64,000 bases of DNA from the NCBI RefSeq assembly GCF_022394535.1, contig NZ_CP089414.1, forward strand, positions 1,674,001-1,738,000. The letters run 5' to 3'. The position numbers and the translations under genes were made by a program. Shown one piece after another: positions 58,389-64,000 of the stretch (positions are counted from its first letter, which is position 1; the number at the start of each line of letters is the position of its first letter). The notes below the pieces were generated by a model that saw only the letters and a program-made list of their open reading frames with translations, had not been told where the DNA came from and ran no database searches. Source of the DNA: Dyella terrae. Lineage in GTDB: Bacteria > Pseudomonadota > Gammaproteobacteria > Xanthomonadales > Rhodanobacteraceae.

Positions 58389-58982
58389 TCACTCCCGCAT
58401 GGCTTGCAGCAACGGCTGGCGTCCATCCTTGAGTATTTCATCGGCGAGCGCTGGATTGGCCTCCGCGACGGCGCGCGACAACACCAGTGAGCCCACCATC
58501 TGACTGAAGAGTGCGATGGCTTTTTCCCGGTTGGCCTGCGCGTTCTCGCCGCCGATCATCTTCGCCAACTGGTCGACGTTCCACTCCAATCCCTGCGCAT
58601 AGGCCTGTCGCGCTTCTGTGCCGAGTCGGCGTACGTCACCGGCGAACGCTGTCAACGGGCAGCCCGCCTCGATGTTGCCCCGATGGTCGCTGGACAGATA
58701 CCACTCTACGTACTGCTGCATGGGGTCGACGGCTCCCTCCTTGGAGGCCTCAATGCCCGACACGAGCAAGGCCACGCCGTCCTCCATCGCCTTGTCCATG
58801 ACGGCATCCACCAGCGCGTCCTTGGATTTGAAGTGGTTGTAGAAGCCGCCCTGGGTGAAGCCAGCCGCCTTGGTCAGCTCCGCCAAGCCTACGGCAGCCA
58901 CTCCGCGCTCGCGAAAGAGTTTCTCCGCTGCGGCGACGATTGCCTTTTTGTTTTCAATGGCTTGCTGCTTTGAGACGCCCAT
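58389..58982 (-). CDS. TetR/AcrR-family transcriptional repressor
   Basis: A 197-residue regulator. The N-terminal helix-turn-helix is VGLAELTKAAGFTQGGFYNHF (in part: ELTKAAGFTQGGFYNHF) within residues 10-58; the C-terminal half is a helical ligand-binding domain containing GCPLTAFAGDVRR, a motif of the TetR subgroup related to YcdC/LfrR-type C-terminal domains. AAGGAG lies 7 bases before the ATG at 58982. It is divergent from the SnoaL-like/SDR pair, and two inverted operator copies lie between them, so it probably represses both directions including itself. The inducer is unknown; RidA-like and SDR partners suggest a reactive small molecule. Confidence 0.9.
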   Translation of the reverse strand: MGVSKQQAIENKKAIVAAAEKLFRERGVAAVGLAELTKAAGFTQGGFYNHFKSKDALVDAVMDKAMEDGVALLVSGIEASKEGAVDPMQQYVEWYLSSDHRGNIEAGCPLTAFAGDVRRLGTEARQAYAQGLEWNVDQLAKMIGGENAQANREKAIALFSQMVGSLVLSRAVAEANPALADEILKDGRQPLLQAMRE

Positions 58983-59022
58983 TGCCCACTCCTTTCCGGT
59001 GACTACCGGGCACATATTTCAA

Positions 59023-59048
59023 ATCACAATGGCGATCACCATTGACAT
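59023..59048 (+). promoter_or_regulatory. Probable TetR operator, copy 1
   Basis: A 26-base arm whose core AATGGCGATCACCATT is an imperfect palindrome centred on GATC. It is matched in inverse orientation by 59076-59101 with one mismatch. It lies 40 bases upstream of the TetR start. Confidence 0.7.
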
Positions 59049-59075
59049 TTGGCGAAAGCGGGCTCATTGTAACCG

Positions 59076-59101
59076 ATGTCGATGGTGATCGCCATTGTGA
59101 T
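59076..59101 (-). promoter_or_regulatory. Probable TetR operator, copy 2
   Basis: Reverse complement of copy 1 apart from one base. The two centres are 53 bases apart, about five helical turns, and the site is about 105 bases before the SnoaL-like gene. Confidence 0.7.
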
Positions 59102-59204
59102 CCATCCAAGGGCCTGAGGCAGCACCTCCCGCATCACGGTTGGACCGATACCTGCGCCGGGGCTCGTCGAGATCCGCACATCCGTCATCCAAGAGGAAAC
59201 GACC

Positions 59205-59606
59205 ATGTCAAAGACGTCACCCGAGCAGAACAAGGCCCTGGTCCTGAAGGCGTTCGACACGCTGTTCAACCAGCGCGACTACGCCGCCGCCGAGCGCTTC
59301 TGGTCTGACAGCTACATCCAGCACAGCGCGCATATCGAACCGGGCCGCGATGGCCTGATCAACCTGATCCGCGCCATCCCCGACACGCTGCGCTATGAGC
59401 ACGGGCTGATTCTCGCCGAAGGCGACTACGTGATCGTGCATGGACGCTTCTCCGGCCATGGCCGCCCCGCCGCGTGGGTTGCCGCGGATGTGGTGCGCAT
59501 CGAGAACGGCAAGCTCGCCGAACACTGGGACGTGTTGCAAGACGAAGCCACGCAAACCGAATCCAAGAGCGGACTGCCGATGTTCGGCAACCGCTTCCCC
59601 GCATAA
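59205..59606 (+). CDS. SnoaL-like (NTF2-fold) protein
   Basis: A 133-residue protein of the SnoaL/nuclear transport factor 2 fold: an N-terminal helical start (NKALVLKAFDTLFNQRDY), AERFWSDSYIQHSAHIEPGRDG, a beta-sheet cone with VIVHGRFSGHGRPAAWVAADVVRIENGKL (in part: VIVHGRFSGHG) and a C-terminal AEHWDVLQDE. The fold hosts polyketide cyclases and many stress-related small-molecule enzymes; the HWDVLQ motif is typical of the SnoaL-like subgroup. AGAGGAA precedes the ATG. An SDR gene follows after 22 bases, so the two form one operon under TetR control. Confidence 0.85.
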   Translation: MSKTSPEQNKALVLKAFDTLFNQRDYAAAERFWSDSYIQHSAHIEPGRDGLINLIRAIPDTLRYEHGLILAEGDYVIVHGRFSGHGRPAAWVAADVVRIENGKLAEHWDVLQDEATQTESKSGLPMFGNRFPA

Positions 59607-59628
59607 ACCTTTATCTCAGGAGAACATC

Positions 59629-60384
59629 ATGAAACTTTCTGGCCACACGATCTTCATCACCGGCGGCGGTTCGGGCATTGGGCGCGGACTCGCTGAAGCG
59701 CTGCACAAGCGGGGCAACAAGGTGATCATTGCCGGCCGCCGGCGTAGCCATCTCGATGCGGTGATCGCCGCAAATCCAGGCATGGAGGCGATCGAGCTCG
59801 ACATTACCGACCCAGCCAGCATCGAACGCACTGCAGCCACCTTGATCGCCGAGCATCCCGAGCTCGACGTGTTGATCAACAACGCCGGCATCATGCAGCC
59901 GGACACCGTGGCCGGAAAGATCGACGACGCGCTGCTGACGGCCACCATCACCACCAATCTGCTTGGGCCGATTCGCATGACCTCCGCGCTGATCGAACAC
60001 CTCAAGCGCAAGGAGAACGCCGTGGTGGCGTACACCAGTTCCGTACTGGCCTTCGTGCCGATGGCAGTCACCGGCATCTATTCCTCAACCAAGGCCGCGC
60101 TGCACTCCTACGTGCTATCGCAGCGCTTCATGCTGCGTGGCACGGGTGTTCGCGTGCTGGAGATTGCTCCGCCGTGGGTGCGCACCGAGCTCATGAACAG
60201 CCAGGAAGCCGAGCAGGCCATGCCGCTGGATCAGTTCATTGCGGAAACCATCACCGTGCTGGGCACGGATGCGGATGAGATCCTGGTGGATGCCGCCAAG
60301 CTTTTCCGCGCCAACGTGGGCCCGAACGAGCACGACTTCGTCAACAACTTCAATAATCAGGCGCTTGCGCTGTTCGCCGCCTGA
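59629..60384 (+). CDS. Short-chain dehydrogenase/reductase (DltE-like)
   Basis: A 251-residue SDR with the cofactor motif TGGGSGIGRGLAE (about residues 11-23), NNAGIMQ, and the catalytic Ser/Tyr/Lys in YTSSVLAFVP and YSSTKAALHSY. The C-terminal PPWVRTELMNS and a final FVNNFNNQAL resemble DltE-type oxidoreductases. The substrate is unknown. CAGGAG lies 6 bases before the ATG. It is the second gene of the TetR-controlled pair and ends just before a strong bidirectional terminator. Confidence 0.88.
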   Translation: MKLSGHTIFITGGGSGIGRGLAEALHKRGNKVIIAGRRRSHLDAVIAANPGMEAIELDITDPASIERTAATLIAEHPELDVLINNAGIMQPDTVAGKIDDALLTATITTNLLGPIRMTSALIEHLKRKENAVVAYTSSVLAFVPMAVTGIYSSTKAALHSYVLSQRFMLRGTGVRVLEIAPPWVRTELMNSQEAEQAMPLDQFIAETITVLGTDADEILVDAAKLFRANVGPNEHDFVNNFNNQALALFAA

Positions 60385-60417
60385 GCGGGCAACGGCACGT
60401 CGTCGCGCCTCAGAAGC

Positions 60418-60449
60418 AACGCCCCGCTACGGTGACGCAGCGGGGCGTT
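60418..60449. terminator. Bidirectional terminator between the SDR and LysR genes
   Basis: AACGCCCCGCT (60418-60428) and its complement (60439-60449) enclose ten bases and are followed by TTs. It lies between convergent stops. Confidence 0.8.
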
Positions 60450-60463
60450 TTATGCCTCGCCGA

Positions 60464-61360
60464 TCAGGGCTGGCGCGACCGCGCGTCGCCTCCGGCGAGG
60501 CGCTCTTTCAGGAATTCGATGAAGCGCTGTGTCTTTGCCGGAAGCAAGCGTGTCTCCGTAAGCGCATACACCGGCACGGGCTTGCCGTGCCATTGCGGCA
60601 ACACGCGAACCAGCCGTCCCGCCGCCAGGTCATCCACCACCAGTTCGTCAGTGAGCATGACGATTCCCATGCCGAGCGTGGCAAGGCGCGCAATCAAACC
60701 AACGTTGTTCAACGTGAAGCGACTGCGGATGGTGACCTCGGCGGACTCCTTTCCGCGATGCAATACCCACGGCCGCTCCTTGAGGATGTTCAGACACTCG
60801 TGGCTTTCGAGGTCGGCGGGCTCAGCGGGTACGCCTGCGTGCTCGAGATAACGCGGCGACGCGTAGAGATGCGGAACAAACGACGCCAGCGGACGCGCGA
60901 TCAGTTGCGAACTCGGCGGCTCGCCGATACGTATGGCGACGTCGAACGGTTCGCTCACCAGATCCACCTGGCGTGGCGTCAGATCCAAGTCGAAAGTGAT
61001 GCCGGGATAGCGCTGCGCAAACTCCGCAATCAACGGCGCTATGTAGACAGTGGCGAAATCGACCGGCAGCGAGGCGCGAAGCACACCGCTCGGCTGCGCC
61101 AGCATCTCGCCCAACTGTTCGTGGGCCAGCCGTGCCTCGTCAACGATGCGCTTGCAGCGCTCGAAATAGACCTGGCCGGCCTCAGTCAGCTCGACCTTGC
61201 GCGTCGTCCGGTGCAACAGGCGAAGTCCAATGGCCTTCTCCAGCCCACTGATCCGTCGCGAGAGAGTGGAGTTGGGAACGCCGGTTGCCTCGGATGCGCC
61301 CCGGAAACCCCTGGCTTTGACGACTTCAACGAACAGCGCCATGTCGTTGAGGAGTTCCAT
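60464..61360 (-). CDS. LysR-family transcriptional regulator
   Basis: A 298-residue LysR protein. The winged helix-turn-helix contains GFRGASEATGVPNSTLSRRISGLE-like residues 18-41 (GVPNSTLSRRISGLE), and the effector domain has DLDLTPRQVDLVSEPFDVAIRIG (in part: VDLVSEPFDVAIRIG), the signature of the large CrgA/AaeR-like subgroup. The ATG at 61360 follows AATGGAGCAATAG. It is divergent from the Old Yellow Enzyme gene 248 bases away and probably controls it in response to an electrophile. Confidence 0.9.
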   Translation of the reverse strand: MELLNDMALFVEVVKARGFRGASEATGVPNSTLSRRISGLEKAIGLRLLHRTTRKVELTEAGQVYFERCKRIVDEARLAHEQLGEMLAQPSGVLRASLPVDFATVYIAPLIAEFAQRYPGITFDLDLTPRQVDLVSEPFDVAIRIGEPPSSQLIARPLASFVPHLYASPRYLEHAGVPAEPADLESHECLNILKERPWVLHRGKESAEVTIRSRFTLNNVGLIARLATLGMGIVMLTDELVVDDLAAGRLVRVLPQWHGKPVPVYALTETRLLPAKTQRFIEFLKERLAGGDARSRQP

Positions 61361-61608
61361 TCTATTGCTCCATTAACGGATCAATGATCTCCACTATACC
61401 CGCTTTATCCCATGGATGATTTTCTCCAAGATGTGCTCCTACCCACCCAGGACATCGTCGTGAAACCAGACCGGCATGCGAGCGAGCCGTCATCCGGACC
61501 GACCGACGCGCACGCACACCCATTCTTGGCCGCTCGCGCTACGCATCGAAGCACGGCTTCATCCCTACGAAGCCATGCCCCCGGCACATCACTTTCGAGG
61601 ACTGCATC

Positions 61609-62682
61609 ATGAACACACTATTTTCATCCGTTCGCATCGGCGAACACGCTCTTCAAAACCGCCTCGTCATGGCCCCCATGACCCGTAGCCGTGCGCAGCT
61701 CGACGGCACGCCCGGCGATCTCGCCATCGAGTACTACGCACAACGCGCCGACCTCGGTTTGATCGTCACCGAAGGCACGCAGCCCTCGGACGACGGCCAG
61801 GGCTATCTCACCACGCCTGGCATCTATACCGACGCGCATGTCGCCGGTTGGAAGAAGATCACCTCAGCCGTGCACGCCCAAGGCGGCCGTATCTTCATCC
61901 AGCTCATGCATGCGGGCCGCATGTCGCATCCCGACAACACGCCGCATCATCGCCAGGGCGTCGCGCCCTCCGCGATTGCGCCGGGAGCGCCCATGTTCAC
62001 GGCCAAAGGCATGCAGGACATCCCCACCCCGCGCGCCCTGCCCACCGAGGAGATCCGCCAGACCGTAGCCGATTTCCGCCATGCCGCGCGACGCGCGATT
62101 GATGCCGGCGCTGACGGTATCGAAATCCACGGCGCCAACGCCTATCTGGTCCACCAGTTCCTCGCCCCCAGCGCCAATACACGCACCGACGAGTACGGCG
62201 GCTCCATCGAGAACCGCGCGCGCTTCGCCATCGAAGTGGCCACAGCCATTGCTGAAGAGATCGGCCCGGAGCGCACGGCTATCCGCCTGTCGCCAAACAC
62301 CACCATGTGGGGCATCGACGAGGGTGTGGATGGCCCGGAGCTCTATCGCTACCTCGTGACGGAACTCGACAAACTGGGCCTCGCCTACCTGCACATCATG
62401 CATTTGGGCAACGATACGCTGCTCGCCGACCTTCGCCAGCGCTGGAAGACATCGCTGATTCTCAACCGGCCGGGGCGTGCACGCGAGCAGATCGGCAGCG
62501 ACCTGACATCTGGATTGGCGGATCTGGAATCCTACGGACAAATGGTCTTGGCCAATCCGGATTTCATCGCCCGGCTGAAGACGCACGCACCGTTGAACGA
62601 CGCCGACCGCAACACCTTCTTCGGCGGTGGCGCGCAAGGTTACGTCGACTATCCCGCGTTGAGCGAAGCCATCACCGCATAA
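61609..62682 (+). CDS. nemA: Alkene reductase of the Old Yellow Enzyme family (NemA-like)
   Basis: A 357-residue FMN-dependent barrel enzyme that reduces activated C=C bonds (N-ethylmaleimide, enones) and some nitrate esters with NADPH. It shows RLVMAPMTRSRA near the N-terminus, GGRIFIQLMHAGRMSH, the substrate-anchoring His/Asn in IEIHGANAYLVHQFL (HGAN) and the downstream TDEYGGSIENRARF. Length fits NemA (365). The start at 61609 has a poor ribosome binding site but the correct N-terminus. The divergent LysR gene is the likely regulator. A hairpin follows 21 bases after the stop. Confidence 0.9.
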   Translation: MNTLFSSVRIGEHALQNRLVMAPMTRSRAQLDGTPGDLAIEYYAQRADLGLIVTEGTQPSDDGQGYLTTPGIYTDAHVAGWKKITSAVHAQGGRIFIQLMHAGRMSHPDNTPHHRQGVAPSAIAPGAPMFTAKGMQDIPTPRALPTEEIRQTVADFRHAARRAIDAGADGIEIHGANAYLVHQFLAPSANTRTDEYGGSIENRARFAIEVATAIAEEIGPERTAIRLSPNTTMWGIDEGVDGPELYRYLVTELDKLGLAYLHIMHLGNDTLLADLRQRWKTSLILNRPGRAREQIGSDLTSGLADLESYGQMVLANPDFIARLKTHAPLNDADRNTFFGGGAQGYVDYPALSEAITA

Positions 62683-62702
62683 ACAGCACCGCCATCGACG
62701 AC

Positions 62703-62728
62703 GCCGGGTGCACATCCACGCACCCGGC
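62703..62728 (+). terminator. Hairpin after the alkene reductase gene
   Basis: GCCGGGTGC and its complement enclose eight bases; GC-rich and without a T-run. Possibly a Rho-independent terminator remnant or pause site. Confidence 0.4.
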
Positions 62729-62790
62729 ACGCGCCGGTGCCGTAAGCATGAGAGACAATCTCAAACTCTCTCCTTGTTTGACGGTTGGAT

Positions 62791-63990
62791 ATGGACATCG
62801 ATGGCGCCCCTCTTCTGACCACACCCATCACGGAAGCCATCCTGAAGGGTGCTGTAGAGCTGGAAATCACACCGCACGGATGGCTGCCACATCGCCTGCC
62901 CGCCTGGGCGCGCCGCCAGTCCGGTGATCCACAGTTGCTCATGGCGGAATCGCAACCATCCGGTATCCGCTTGGTGTTTCAGAGCGAGGCTACAGTCATC
63001 GAACTCGATGTCGTGCCTACGCGACGCATCTACGTCGGTTTTCCGGAGAGACCGCCAGGCATCTACGACCTGATGATGGATGGCCAGCCGTTCGAGCAGG
63101 CCAGCTCGAACGGCGGCAACACGATCAGCATCGATGTTGGCAGCGGCGCCGTCACGAAGATCGATGGGCCCATCGCCACCGTGCGCTTCGACGGATTGAC
63201 GGCTCAGCGCAAAACGCTGGAAATCTGGTTGCCTTTCAACGAAACATGCGAACTTGTCGGCTTGCGTACGAACGCGCCCATCGAGCCCATGACGGAAAGA
63301 AAGCCGATATGGCTGCACCACGGAAGCTCGATCAGCCAGGGTTCCAACGCCGATCGTCCATCAGCTATCTGGCCCGCTCTCGTTGCACGCCATGGCGGCC
63401 TCGACCTCGTCAATCTCGGCTTTGGTGGTAGCGCGCTGCTCGACCCGTTCACCGCGCGAACCATGCGCGACATTCCGGCTGACTTCATCAGCGTGAAGTT
63501 GGGCATCAACCTGGTCAACACGGATGTCATGCGGCTTCGCGCCTTTGGTCCCGCCGTGCATGGCTTTCTCGACACAATTCGTGACGGTCACCCGGACACG
63601 CCGCTGTTGGTCGTTTCGCCGCTCTACTGCCCCATCCATGAAGACACGCCAGGTCCGGGCGCGTTCGATTTCGATGCGTTGTCAAAGGGCAACATCGCTT
63701 TCCGCGCCACGGGCAAGGAAGAAGAAAAGGCACAAGGCAAGCTGACGCTGACGGTGATACGCAACGAGCTGTCCCGCATCGTGCGGGAACGCTCGCTTAC
63801 GGACCCTAACATCCACTACCTCGACGGCTTGGCGCTTTATGGCCCTGCCGACTTTGAGGAGCTTCCGTTGCCTGATCGGCTTCATCCGGATGCAGCAACC
63901 CATCGTCGCATCGCCGAACGTTTCACGCGCAGCGCCTGGGGCGATGGTGGCGCGTTCGCCAGCACAAAGAACACGCGGGTCTCCACCTAG
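62791..63990 (+). CDS. SGNH/GDSL-family hydrolase
   Basis: A 399-residue protein with an N-terminal beta-rich domain (about 1-160) and a C-terminal SGNH esterase domain. Block I is HHGSSISQG (nucleophile Ser180 in place of the GDS Ser), the oxyanion Gly is in NLGFGGSALL, the Asn in VKLGINLVN and the Asp-His pair in LPDRLHPDA near residue 367. The family hydrolyses esters of lipids, acetylated sugars or peptidoglycan. No signal peptide is seen. The ATG at 62791 was chosen over the TTG at 62785; the ribosome binding site is weak. It is complete and ends 10 bases before the window edge. Confidence 0.85.
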   Translation: MDIDGAPLLTTPITEAILKGAVELEITPHGWLPHRLPAWARRQSGDPQLLMAESQPSGIRLVFQSEATVIELDVVPTRRIYVGFPERPPGIYDLMMDGQPFEQASSNGGNTISIDVGSGAVTKIDGPIATVRFDGLTAQRKTLEIWLPFNETCELVGLRTNAPIEPMTERKPIWLHHGSSISQGSNADRPSAIWPALVARHGGLDLVNLGFGGSALLDPFTARTMRDIPADFISVKLGINLVNTDVMRLRAFGPAVHGFLDTIRDGHPDTPLLVVSPLYCPIHEDTPGPGAFDFDALSKGNIAFRATGKEEEKAQGKLTLTVIRNELSRIVRERSLTDPNIHYLDGLALYGPADFEELPLPDRLHPDAATHRRIAERFTRSAWGDGGAFASTKNTRVST

Positions 63991-64000
63991 TGCGCTCGAT

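Overview
The window is GC-rich, densely coding chromosomal DNA from a motile Gram-negative proteobacterium. Several traits together suggest a gammaproteobacterium of the order Xanthomonadales, perhaps a Dyella/Luteibacter/Rhodanobacter-like genus: the gene repertoire (180-kDa-type NAD glutamate dehydrogenase, fused 2-oxoacid dehydrogenase E1, methionine synthase split into two genes beside an ArsR-methyltransferase regulator, MdtABC-type and AcrAB-type pumps) and REP-like intergenic repeats. This is inference from gene content; there is no rRNA gene here. I see no prophage, IS element, CRISPR array or replication origin.

Layout. 1-2.6 kb: a chemotaxis pair (soluble PAS-PAS chemoreceptor and cheR) behind a near-perfect sigma-28 promoter. 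2.8-6.8 kb: a secreted alpha/beta hydrolase, a beta-lactamase-family serine hydrolase and a PAP2 phosphatase, the last two each broken by one base. 7-11.7 kb: fused branched-chain 2-oxoacid dehydrogenase E1, a GNAT-nucleotidyltransferase fusion and glutaryl-CoA dehydrogenase. 11.9-21.6 kb: a one-direction catabolic cluster (two GMC oxidoreductases, an enolase-superfamily dehydratase, an MFS transporter, an AldA-like dehydrogenase, a LysR regulator and an outer-membrane barrel protein). It looks like an oxidative pathway for an unidentified sugar-acid-like or alcohol substrate, and is the best candidate here for an undescribed system.

22-32.4 kb: a DMT-family exporter, then a four-gene MdtABC/MuxABC-type efflux operon with its own outer-membrane factor. 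32.4-33.6 kb: a 1.2-kb non-coding block of nested inverted repeats. 33.6-42.2 kb: aldo/keto reductase, a secreted protein of unknown function, 5'-nucleotidase, NAD kinase and the very large NAD glutamate dehydrogenase. 43-47.6 kb: an AcrAB-type pump without an outer-membrane partner, closed by a strong terminator. 47.7-52 kb: PAS-GGDEF cyclase, an SDR with a divergent (frameshifted) LysR gene, and a short-chain acyl-CoA dehydrogenase.

52-57 kb: the methionine-cycle operon (ArsR-methyltransferase regulator, metH N-half, metH C-half), with a repeat element between the metH halves whose second hairpin partly covers the ribosome binding site of the C-half. 57.1-57.7 kb: LAB_N-domain protein and tRNA-Val(CAC) with promoter and terminator. 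57.8-60.4 kb: RidA-like and TetR genes divergent from a SnoaL-like/SDR pair, separated by two inverted copies of a 26-bp operator. 60.5-64 kb: LysR, an Old Yellow Enzyme alkene reductase and an SGNH hydrolase.

Four otherwise well-conserved genes (near 5.25, 6.32, 12.29 and 50.19 kb) are each interrupted by what looks like a single-base indel. In every case undoing it restores a full-length family member, so sequencing or assembly error has to be excluded before they are called pseudogenes.
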